Assembly (NCBI GenBank): GCA_015654595.1
Contig: JAATGQ010000205.1
Coordinates: 1-49,864 of the forward strand
DNA length: 49,864 nt
DNA from: Chitinophagales bacterium
Lineage (GTDB): Bacteria > Bacteroidota > Bacteroidia > Chitinophagales > Chitinophagaceae
Direction of reading: 5' to 3'
Part shown: positions 1 through 6,870 of the stretch, in pieces
How positions within the stretch are numbered: the first letter of the stretch is position 1
How the letters are laid out: every line of letters begins with the position of its first letter
Notes under the pieces: generated by a model
Seen by the model: the letters and a program-made list of their open reading frames with translations, nothing else
The model's database searches: none
Told to the model about the DNA's origin: nothing
Translations under genes and position numbers: made by a program

Positions 1-83
1 CCAAAAAGCGATTTGCCCGATCGAAGTTGCTCAAGGGTCTTTTTCTTGAGCTCGTTGTAGTCGAATTTTTCGTTCTTTTCCAT
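1..83 (-). CDS. IS256-type transposase, N-terminal fragment (runs off left edge)
   Basis: The minus strand from an ATG at 83 reads MEKNEKFDYNEL and then a Lys/Leu-rich helix ending GKSLFG at the window edge. IS256-family (mutator-type) transposases of Bacteroidota commonly open with this kind of short acidic/basic helix followed by a G-K-x-L-x-G turn before the conserved catalytic region. Only 27 codons are visible and no DDE residues can be seen, so the family call rests on this N-terminal pattern and on the inverted-repeat-like sequence just upstream. Confidence 0.55.
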   Translation of the reverse strand, partial: MEKNEKFDYNELKKKTLEQLRSGKSLF

Positions 84-141
84 ATAAACTGTATTAAAGG
101 TCTTACTTTTTAACCTTTGACACAGTTTAATTTACAGTCTC
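1..141 (-). mobile_element. Terminal part of an IS256-like insertion sequence
   Basis: Between the transposase start (83) and about 141 the minus strand ends in GAGACTGTAAATTAAACTG followed by TGTC, which resembles the terminal inverted repeats of IS256-family elements. The end of this sequence coincides with the stop codon (140-142) of the neighbouring cyclodeaminase-ImmA gene, so the element appears to be inserted inside that gene and to supply its stop. The other end and the target-site duplication lie outside the window. Confidence 0.5.
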
Positions 142-1420
142 ACCCTCGAAGATTTCCGCACTTCTCTCTAAAACTCAGCAAGTCGCCTACTCGAAGGGAA
201 AGAGTATTGCCCTCATTTAACTCAAACCTAGAGCACTCAAATATGATTTCAAACACTTCCTTTACTAACTTTCCCGGCATCAAGAAAAAAGAGGCAAACT
301 TATCAGCCTGTTCTTCCTCGACGGATCTAGGCGTTCTTTTTGAACGATCAATGCCCCTATCGCGATGTAAAACTGTTTGCGTGTGCAGAATGGCATGCCC
401 GAGCTCATGCGCAGCAGTAAACCTCATTGACTCCAGAGAAAAACCTTTTGATACTTGTACTAACTTTTTATTTTTATCTATTACACCCGCAACTTCGAAC
501 CCTTCTCCATTCGCCTCATGCTTCCCTAGCCCATCCATCTCTATGTATGTATATCCTAGGATCTTTTGAAGTACCACATCAGGCTTTAATGACAAGATAT
601 GTACCTCTGGAATACCCTCCGTCCATATTTTCTCCCTATGAATCCATACCTGATTTTGTAAGTCTCTTACTAGCGACTCTAAATCCTCGTCGCTACGGAT
701 TTCAAATGCCAAGTTCCCTTTTTGGAATGTAGCCATAGCCTTCTCAAATTCATTCGTAATATGCTTTTCAACATCAAGTTGCATATGCATATGCCTATCT
801 GCATCCTTATGCAGTAACTCTTTGTACTTCTTCACTATACCTCTTTTACGCCAAGCCATTTCTTCCATCCAATCACCTGAAGAGAGCGAAGCTAAATTCA
901 AATCAATTATGTATAGACATCCTGAGATAGCACACATGGCTGAATTCAATCCAACCCCCGAATCGCCTCGAACTGCCTTAAAGCCATGGTCAAAAACCTC
1001 AACAGCAAAGTCTCCAAGATCCGAGCTTAATTCAGCAATCCTCATTGGTATTTCCGTAGAAGTACGCATAGCTCTTTCAAGGGCAGCAATAATTGCCTTT
1101 TTATTAGCCGGATCATTTTCAGCATCACGACGTCTGCGTAACTTTATGACTCTATCAAACTCGTCTGAATCCTTTTGAAACAACTCCACCAATTCAGGAT
1201 AATAACTATTTTCAATCAACTTGCTAATTTTAAGCATGTCGGGTACATGTCTAGCATAAGCTGGTTTGTCTTTCGTTAAATCAATAACTGTTACTAACAT
1301 CTTGGCAGAAACCATTGCGGAAAGTGCAGCCGCACTTCCGGAACCAGGCTTATGACTGCCAGCGCCAAATTTCTCTAAGAGCTCGCCAAGTGGTGTTTCT
1401 ATTAGTTTACGTTTGTCCAT
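140..1420 (-). CDS. Cyclodeaminase (FTCD_C-like) - ImmA/IrrE metallopeptidase fusion, C-terminus cut by IS
   Basis: Two domains are visible in 426 aa. Residues ~9-196 match the formiminotransferase-cyclodeaminase C-terminal / methenyl-THF cyclohydrolase-like family: a GSGSAAALSAMVSAKM loop, then TEIPMRIAEL and GDSGVGLNSAMCAI helices. Residues ~270-425 are an ImmA/IrrE zinc peptidase, with HELGH (338-342) and a downstream EEEQADKFASFFLMP giving the third metal ligand. ImmA/IrrE proteases usually cleave repressors or act in stress and conflict systems; the cyclodeaminase domain may be a ligand sensor here (inference). ATG 1420 is preferred over an upstream start at 1447. The protein stops soon after REKCGNLRG, exactly where the IS end begins, so the usual C-terminal helical tail seems to be lost. 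It is divergent from the Fic gene. Confidence 0.8.
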   Translation of the reverse strand: MDKRKLIETPLGELLEKFGAGSHKPGSGSAAALSAMVSAKMLVTVIDLTKDKPAYARHVPDMLKISKLIENSYYPELVELFQKDSDEFDRVIKLRRRRDAENDPANKKAIIAALERAMRTSTEIPMRIAELSSDLGDFAVEVFDHGFKAVRGDSGVGLNSAMCAISGCLYIIDLNLASLSSGDWMEEMAWRKRGIVKKYKELLHKDADRHMHMQLDVEKHITNEFEKAMATFQKGNLAFEIRSDEDLESLVRDLQNQVWIHREKIWTEGIPEVHILSLKPDVVLQKILGYTYIEMDGLGKHEANGEGFEVAGVIDKNKKLVQVSKGFSLESMRFTAAHELGHAILHTQTVLHRDRGIDRSKRTPRSVEEEQADKFASFFLMPGKLVKEVFEIIFECSRFELNEGNTLSLRVGDLLSFREKCGNLRG

Positions 1421-1423
1421 TTT

Positions 1424-1431
1424 CAAATTTA
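1424..1431 (-). promoter_or_regulatory. Bacteroidota -7 box (TAAATTTG) adjacent to ATG
   Basis: TAAATTTG matches the Bacteroidota TAnnTTTG -7 element and ends only three bases before the ATG at 1420. If used, transcription would start at or inside the start codon (leaderless mRNA). No convincing -33 TTTG is present at the usual spacing, so this may be chance in AT-rich DNA. Confidence 0.3.
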
Positions 1432-1551
1432 CGAATATGCCGAACATTTAATATATCAACTCAAATAACTGATTATCAATATCCAAATAATTAAAGCCAG
1501 CGACCACCCTTTCTAAATAATGTGTACCAATTAGACTTTCTACCCCTAACT

Positions 1552-1669
1552 TGGCAGGCAACTATCAAAATGGCAAGAAAGGATCAGACTTGGCAGGGAA
1601 TCTCAAAACTGGCATAAAAACATTAAATTTGTCAGGAAAACATTAAAAATGGCAGGAAAAAATCAACTT
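1552..1669 (+). repeat. Six ~20-bp direct repeats ending over the Fic start codon (candidate operator array)
   Basis: Units begin at 1552, 1571, 1591, 1610, 1630 and 1650, spaced 19 or 20 bp. The consensus is TGGCAGGAAAnnATCAAAA. The last unit contains the TG of the Fic ATG (1649) and encodes its first residues. The even spacing of nearly two helical turns places every copy on one face of the DNA, as in iterons or cooperative operators. A winged-helix domain at the N-terminus of the Fic protein is the obvious candidate binder (inference). Confidence 0.7.
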
Positions 1670-3028
1670 CAAGAAGAACTTCAAATTGTCGCTCAGAAAC
1701 TCAATAGTTTTCCCAAAGGTGCATCCTTTGAAGATATATATACATTGTTGAAGGATGATTTTGCCGAGAGAACGCTTCGCAGGCGGTTGAATGAATTGGA
1801 GAAACAGGGGTTGATAAGTATTACCGGCCAAAGTAGAGCAACGAGGTATCATATAATTGGAAGTGGAGTTCACGAGCCAACGAAAGCTACAATTGACTTA
1901 GCGGTAAATATATATTTGTCACCTGAAGCTGAATCCATTCGGAACCATATTAGCCAGCCTTTAGGGAATCGTACTCCAGCAGCTTACGATCCTGAGTTTC
2001 TACGTAGTTATATACCAAATAAGACTTTTTATTTATCTAATGCCGACCGAATTCGACTACATGAACTGGGCAAGACTGCTCAGTTGACAGAGCCTGCTGG
2101 TACATATGCGCGAAACATTCTCCAGCGACTGCTTATCGATTTATCCTGGAATTCAAGTCGCCTTGAAGGGAACAATTATAGCCTGCTAGACACGCAACAA
2201 CTGATTACACAAGGTCGGGCGGCCGATCGGCGGACGGCAGAAGAAGCACAGATGATCCTAAATCATAAGGCGGCGATCGAGTTTCTAGTAGAGGCTGCGG
2301 CTGAAATTGGCTTCAATCGCTACACAATTACTAACCTTCACGCCATGCTATCAGATAACCTATTAGGTAATCCAGCAGCGTCAGGCAGACTACGCTCAAT
2401 ACCGGTGGACATAGGCCAATCGGTGTATATACCGCTGGCGATTCCACAGCTAATAAATGAACAGTTCAATGTGCTATTAGAAAAGGCATCGCAAATCGAC
2501 GATCCGTTTGAGCAAACCTTCTTTGTTATGGTTCAGCTTCCTTATCTACAGCCGTTCGACGACGTTAATAAACGCACATCTCGACTGGCGGCCAATATCC
2601 CCTTAATCAAACGAAACTTAGCACCTCTATCCTTTGTAGATGTACCTAAAGAACTTTATGCGCATGGATTGCTGGGTATATATGAGTTGAAAAGAATGGA
2701 ATTATTTAAAGACGTATTCCTCTGGGCATATGAACGGTCAGCACAGCGTTACGCAGCACTTCGTCAATCGATGGGTGAACCAGACACATTCCGACTCAAA
2801 TACCGGGAGGATATCAGAAGTTTGATACGTGAGATCATCTCCAAAACGATGTCCGTGAAAGAATCAAACGTGCTTATTGATAACTACGCAGAGCGGATTA
2901 TAAAAGCTGACCGGGCACGATTTACGGAAGTGGTAGAAACAGAGCTGCTAAGCCTCCACGAGGGAAACTTTGCCAGATACCAGGTAACTCCATTAGAATT
3001 TGACAGGTGGAAGAAGGTGTGGAAATAA
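1649..3028 (+). CDS. Winged-helix / Fic-domain protein with degenerate Fic motif
   Basis: 459 aa. Residues ~8-70 form a winged helix (TLRRRLNELEKQGLISITG, then a wing ending RYHI). Residues ~160-350 form a Fic domain. SSRLEGN (E173) matches the inhibitory (S/T)xxxE(G/N) helix that blocks ATP in self-inhibited Fic enzymes. The active-site loop reads LQPFDDVNKRTSR (Q301 to R313) where the family normally has HPFxDGNGRxxR, so the catalytic His is replaced by Gln and the first Gly by Val. Canonical Fic enzymes transfer AMP to hydroxyl side chains; this one may be inactive, use other chemistry, or act as a sensor-regulator. The six repeats upstream suggest autoregulation. Start ATG 1649 lies in the last repeat. 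Confidence 0.85.
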   Translation: MAGKNQLQEELQIVAQKLNSFPKGASFEDIYTLLKDDFAERTLRRRLNELEKQGLISITGQSRATRYHIIGSGVHEPTKATIDLAVNIYLSPEAESIRNHISQPLGNRTPAAYDPEFLRSYIPNKTFYLSNADRIRLHELGKTAQLTEPAGTYARNILQRLLIDLSWNSSRLEGNNYSLLDTQQLITQGRAADRRTAEEAQMILNHKAAIEFLVEAAAEIGFNRYTITNLHAMLSDNLLGNPAASGRLRSIPVDIGQSVYIPLAIPQLINEQFNVLLEKASQIDDPFEQTFFVMVQLPYLQPFDDVNKRTSRLAANIPLIKRNLAPLSFVDVPKELYAHGLLGIYELKRMELFKDVFLWAYERSAQRYAALRQSMGEPDTFRLKYREDIRSLIREIISKTMSVKESNVLIDNYAERIIKADRARFTEVVETELLSLHEGNFARYQVTPLEFDRWKKVWK

Positions 3029-3084
3029 TAAAAACTTGGATCTTGACCTTTCTTAAAAAGAGACTATCCTTGAACTTTGCCGCC

Positions 3085-3728
3085 ATGGAAACTGAAATAG
3101 CGGCATATAATATTGAGCACGACAAAGCATGCAAATCGTATAATGATTGAAAGGGCTCACGCGGATTTATTATGCCGGCTATTCCTGACATGCTGACCCG
3201 CTGTAAAACAATTTTCCAAAAGGCCGATCAGGCATGCCAGTACCTAATGGTGGTGGTCAGGGTGTTTTACCCGGAAGTGGGTATAAAACAGTATTACACG
3301 GACTTTGAAGAAATCACTAGGGGAAGTATGGTAAAGATGATCCCTTTGCAAAGTTTCTCGGTCAGGTAACGCCATTTTTGATGGAGATTCGGCGCGCCAG
3401 AAATTGTTTCGATCACCGCAAGGCGGGGTTGAAGTTGACGGGTTTTGAATTGCAGGAAGACAACAGCGTGTTATCTCCGACTATCGAGATGAACGATGCC
3501 GGATCGATGATACCCCGGCAGGACTTGAGTACCTATCTGGCGGATGCCATGGCTGGACTAGTTAATGTTACGGAGCTAATGATCCCCTACCTTGCGATCA
3601 AGCATGTTCAGCCGACGGGACTAATTCCTATCGAAGTGCGTATGGTACCGGAAAGTCAGCGTCGGCATAAAATGATTCAATTCGCATTATGGGCGCCAAT
3701 TGAGGGAGACGGAATCTATTTCCTGTAG
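3085..3728 (+). pseudogene. Decayed hypothetical gene (stop plus frameshift)
   Basis: Frame +1 is open from 3004 (ATG at 3085, METEIAAYNIEH), is broken by TGA at 3148-3150, and resumes as FIMPAIPDMLTRCKTIF through YYTDFEEITRG. At 3317-3323 the sequence AGGGGAAG shifts frame: one more G would join it to KYGKDDPFAKFLGQV and MEIRRARNCFDHR, which runs to the stop at 3728. The joined product would be a mostly helical protein of about 215 aa ending with IPEGDGIYFL-like residues. I do not recognise the family. Two independent lesions argue for a pseudogene rather than one sequencing error. It starts just downstream of the Fic gene on the same strand and may once have been its operon partner. Confidence 0.6.
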
Positions 3729-3950
3729 CGTTCTATGATACAGGGTGGCGTCTTCTGATTAGGTTAAGGGGTCAGGTGGTAAGGATCAGGAGAAAGAGGC
3801 CAGCCGGGTGTGGAAGTAGTCCTGTAAACTAAAATGGTAAAAGGGAAAGTACCAGCCCCGCGACGGGCGAATAGGGTGCCCATTCGGTATTGGAGAAAAG
3901 AATGGATCGGGCGGAAGGGGAGGTTTGAGTAGCAATATCAACCAGCGATG

Positions 3951-4352
3951 CTACCCATTATTCCCCTCCGGTAGCGGGTTTAGACGGTCACGCCACAACA
4001 CCTGCGTATCATTGTCAAGAAGTTCTAATCTATCATAAAAAAAGCTCGACAGCCGCCTCTGGCCAAGCCACCTATGACGCAACAAAGCACCGGCAGCATT
4101 CAATGAAGATATGGACCCAGATTGCAGCAACGCTAGAAGTACATTCTGTGCAAACCGTATATCCGGTTCCCCGACTTCGTACGGTACTGAAGCTTTAATC
4201 CCCAAATCTTCATTATGCGGATATTTAGGCAAAGTGACACATTTTGTCAACAGGGTCCTTATCCATACGTTTTCTATTTGGTCAATCGCGAGATTGGCAG
4301 ATGCGCTTCCTTCATTATCCTCCTGAGTAGCCACATCGATAATGACGGCCAT
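3951..4352 (-). CDS. Hypothetical protein, last gene of nuclease operon
   Basis: 133 aa, not recognised. It opens MAVIIDVATQEDNEG and is predicted soluble, with helical stretches (NVLLALLQSGSISSLNAAGALL) and no membrane segment, Cys pair or catalytic motif I can name. It follows the 89-aa gene after 12 bases and both read away from the PD-(D/E)XK nuclease, so it is probably co-translated in that operon. Small helical partners like this are often adaptor or immunity subunits in conflict operons, but that is inference from context only. Start ATG 4352. Confidence 0.55.
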   Translation of the reverse strand: MAVIIDVATQEDNEGSASANLAIDQIENVWIRTLLTKCVTLPKYPHNEDLGIKASVPYEVGEPDIRFAQNVLLALLQSGSISSLNAAGALLRHRWLGQRRLSSFFYDRLELLDNDTQVLWRDRLNPLPEGNNG

Positions 4353-4364
4353 AACCGTCGGGCT

Positions 4365-4634
4365 TTACCACTGTTCCATAAGATTTGCCAGCACGTCGCT
4401 ATCCAACCTAAAACCCGATGACCTTGCCCAATTCAACAACCAAATCCAGCCATAAGGAGTAAGCGAATTTACATCGGATATCCTTGCCGCCTCTTGTTGA
4501 AGGACGCCTACGGCCCCTTCGCTTCTGAGCAATTCCGCGAACCTCTGGGCATACTCTTCGTTTTCCAAGCTCCCATGCCTTGGATTTGTCATGCGTTCGA
4601 TAAAGTCGCTTGCCAGATAGAAAAGAGGACTCAT
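4365..4634 (-). CDS. Small hypothetical helical protein in nuclease operon
   Basis: 89 aa, not recognised. It opens MSPLFYLASDFIERM, is acidic-helical throughout and has an aromatic patch (TPYGWIWLLNWARSSGF). There is no signal peptide. It starts 8 bases after the stop of the preceding gene and ends 12 bases before the next, which supports an operon. The size and composition resemble small adaptor domains of multi-gene conflict systems, but no specific family can be claimed. Confidence 0.5.
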   Translation of the reverse strand: MSPLFYLASDFIERMTNPRHGSLENEEYAQRFAELLRSEGAVGVLQQEAARISDVNSLTPYGWIWLLNWARSSGFRLDSDVLANLMEQW

Positions 4635-4642
4635 ATAGCTAA

Positions 4643-5431
4643 TTATGGTTCAATAAAGACGTGTACGTACCCCCCGGAATTATAAGCTGTTGCAATATCA
4701 ATGGGAAGTCCAGGATGGTGCCGGGCACTAGTTACACCCAATGGGCTCAGTGGCTTCCGCCTGTGCATAACCTCGGTGGCGGATTCGATTTGGCGACAAG
4801 CCTTTCCCACCGGCAGGCCGCCTTTATCCTGGAGCTGAAAATCCTCATCTATAAGCACTGAAAACCGAGCTTGGCTAAATCGAGTGCTGAAATCGGGATC
4901 TATACGTCCAGATGAAGACCAGTCTGTCACGGCCATCCAAACATGGTTCGAAATATCCGTATGTTGTTCTGCTTCCTGGTCTGGATGAAAGAGTACACAA
5001 TCGATCTCAAAATCTTCGCGAAACTTATTTCGCATCTTATGATTTGCGTGTGTGGAATGCACAGTCAGCAAAAGCACCTGATAAGCCGGCTGCGCCTGCG
5101 CCCACCGGATATAAGCCATTTGCGCCGCTGAACTGGTAGCCTCAAAAATGCGCCAGTCCACCGGATCATACTTGCAGACCAATCCGATGCGGCCATACAA
5201 CGCGCTCGAAAGAGGAAATGCCAACGGAGTTACATATGTCGCTGTCCCCCATGTCAAGGCTGGCGTATTGGAAATTTTGAGGCTTTTCGCTGCCAGATAT
5301 TCATTAGCCCACTTACTCGAAACAAATTTGATCACGTAGTCTCCATAATAACCTACCAACGTCTTCAGAAGAGATGAATCGTAATCAAAAATGTGACGAT
5401 TGACTGCATCCTTTATTCCCTCGCCGATCAT
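4643..5431 (-). CDS. Uncharacterised protein, possible ADP-ribosyltransferase-like fold
   Basis: 262 aa from ATG 5431. An alternative ATG at 5521 adds 30 Asn/Lys-rich residues from AT-rich DNA that look like a leader, although it sits directly against the TAG ending the upstream reading frame. The most distinctive stretch is ALTWGTATYVTPLAFPLSS followed by ALYGRIGLV; a WG-x-x-Y-V/F-x-P strand followed by Ser-Ser and Tyr is reminiscent of ADP-ribosyltransferase cores, but I cannot confirm the catalytic triad. The C-terminal part has an HxxxxHRRK stretch and a HHPGLPIDIATAYNSGG end. It lies between a nuclease and two small proteins, which suggests an effector or regulator role (inference). Confidence 0.55.
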   Translation of the reverse strand: MIGEGIKDAVNRHIFDYDSSLLKTLVGYYGDYVIKFVSSKWANEYLAAKSLKISNTPALTWGTATYVTPLAFPLSSALYGRIGLVCKYDPVDWRIFEATSSAAQMAYIRWAQAQPAYQVLLLTVHSTHANHKMRNKFREDFEIDCVLFHPDQEAEQHTDISNHVWMAVTDWSSSGRIDPDFSTRFSQARFSVLIDEDFQLQDKGGLPVGKACRQIESATEVMHRRKPLSPLGVTSARHHPGLPIDIATAYNSGGYVHVFIEP

Positions 5432-5521
5432 GATATTTTTATTTCTACAGTTTATGGATATATCCCAATTAACTTTTAGGAGATACTTTACACAATTTGA
5501 ATTAGTGACTGATGCAATCAT

Positions 5522-5668
5522 CTACCAATGTAACCCCTCATGCTCCTTCGCCAATGCCACCAGCCGCATCACTTGCTCCACCAATCTCTGCACGACAAAT
5601 TCTTCGGAATCCCGCAGCCACTGCTTCACCGTCTGCAAATTAAATTCCGATCCCCTCAAATAGGCATA
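5522..5668 (-). other. In-frame tail of the nuclease beyond a TGA stop
   Basis: Directly after the TGA at 5669-5671 the same frame stays open for 48 codons (YAYLRGSEFNLQ to EHEGLHW) and ends with TAG at 5522-5524, touching the next ATG at 5521. The tail is helical and resembles the usual C-terminal end of the PDDEXK_4-type family, so the TGA looks like a nonsense mutation or a recoded codon inside a 388-aa gene. Confidence 0.55.
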
Positions 5669-6688
5669 TCACAGCCACCAATCCGACTCCCGGAACTCAT
5701 CCCTACATTTGGGGTCAAGGTCACCAATCGATATCGGCTTTATGTCTGATCGTACTCTCTTTATCCCGAAAAGCATTCCTCTTTCATCGGTGAAACCTAT
5801 CAAATGGTTTTTCCATCCACCAGGGTAGAACTCAATTCTCGGAAAGTTTGGATACCACTCGCTAACCGGGCAGTCACACCCGTAACGACGCAATTCATCC
5901 TGCACGCGCCTCCTAATGGCCTTTGCACGTTCCTCTTTTAGACCCTCCAATTGTGACGCTATGAGAAAAGATGCCTCGATGGTTCCGTCATCACGGCCCA
6001 TTTCCTGAATAATTTCAGTTGACATTTTGCTGTTGTTTGATTGTCCTGTAAGATCGTCCAACAGGTAGATATATTGAGATAACGTACTAGTTACTAGGGA
6101 AGGTAATCCCTCCAACGCACCACATGCGACAAGCCACGCCCGAATGCCATCTTTGTACGACAGGCATGCAAAATCCCTCCCAACAACCATATCCCCCGAA
6201 GAATAACTCGAAGGCATCCGGCCATCAATGGTCAAATATAGTAGTGCCACTTTGGACTTTATTGAACAATATCGCAACAATTGCCCTTGCTGGTCACCGG
6301 CATAGATTTTATTTTCAATGATAATAACGTGCCCGTGCTTATCCCGGACCAAAAGGTCGATACGACCTCCGCCAGAGTAGTCCTCATTTACCTGTCCCAA
6401 GCTATATTCCAGGTCCACCGTACAGCGCGAGACATCGAAATTATCCAGCGACCCCAACGCATCCTTCCCCAACACCTTAAGCTGCGCAATAAATTTTACC
6501 AAAAAAGCATTCCCCATATTGTGGGACCCGTGCATACTCAACAGCTCACCCAGCAATGCAGAATGGAGCCGAACTTCCTTTGACCCCATTTTCAGAATGT
6601 GAAAAATATTGAATTCTTCACCGGATGCTCTTACCGCAGCGGCATATTTCTCCTTTATAGCCATGCATTGATTCATCAGGTCAATCAT
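5669..6688 (-). CDS. PD-(D/E)XK nuclease-like protein (PDDEXK_4 type), interrupted by TGA
   Basis: 339 aa to the TGA. KEVRLHSALLGELLSMHGSH (from residue 37) matches the Glu/His-Ser opening of PDDEXK_4-like proteins. The core follows as GGRIDLLVRD (D111) and IIIENKIYAGDQQGQL (E125, K127), giving the D...ExK metal site, and QLLRY is the usual trailing helix motif. Such proteins cut DNA or RNA in restriction, phage defence or toxin contexts. ATG 6688 is chosen; a TTG at 6709 is possible. It is followed without a gap (once the tail at 5522-5668 is counted) by three more genes on the same strand and preceded at 160 bases by a 671-aa protein with another nuclease-like domain. The in-frame TGA suggests that this copy may be inactivated. 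Confidence 0.75.
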   Translation of the reverse strand: MIDLMNQCMAIKEKYAAAVRASGEEFNIFHILKMGSKEVRLHSALLGELLSMHGSHNMGNAFLVKFIAQLKVLGKDALGSLDNFDVSRCTVDLEYSLGQVNEDYSGGGRIDLLVRDKHGHVIIIENKIYAGDQQGQLLRYCSIKSKVALLYLTIDGRMPSSYSSGDMVVGRDFACLSYKDGIRAWLVACGALEGLPSLVTSTLSQYIYLLDDLTGQSNNSKMSTEIIQEMGRDDGTIEASFLIASQLEGLKEERAKAIRRRVQDELRRYGCDCPVSEWYPNFPRIEFYPGGWKNHLIGFTDERGMLFGIKRVRSDIKPISIGDLDPKCRDEFRESDWWL

Positions 6689-6741
6689 TCCAATCTTAAT
6701 TTTGACCAATAAGTTACCACATTTTTCATCTCATTCCCCCC

Positions 6742-6867
6742 GTTAAATCACCCAATTTGTTCTAAACTTAATGACATAGGTAAATCACCCATTTTTGCGC
6801 CAAGTTAACGGCGCGGGTATTTTAACGGTGCTATTACCGTACCTCCAAATATTTTAGTGCAACGTTA
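6742..6867 (-). repeat. Paired direct repeats and two small hairpins between nuclease genes
   Basis: TAAATCACCCA occurs at 6744 and again at 6781 (37 bp apart), each followed by a T-rich stretch and CTTAA/GTTAA. To the right are inverted repeats GCGCC-AAGTTAAC-GGCGC and ACGGT-GCTATT-ACCGT, and four scattered (T)TTAACG boxes. The block fills the gap between the 671-aa gene and the PD-(D/E)XK operon and is probably regulatory (promoter/operator, terminator, or both). Confidence 0.45.
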
Positions 6868-6870
6868 AAC

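Noticed and set aside
3834..3932. 32-codon Arg-rich plus-strand ORF (MVKGKVPAPRRANR...)
   Set aside because: Too short, no start signals, no recognisable partner, and the surrounding 222-bp gap has no other support.
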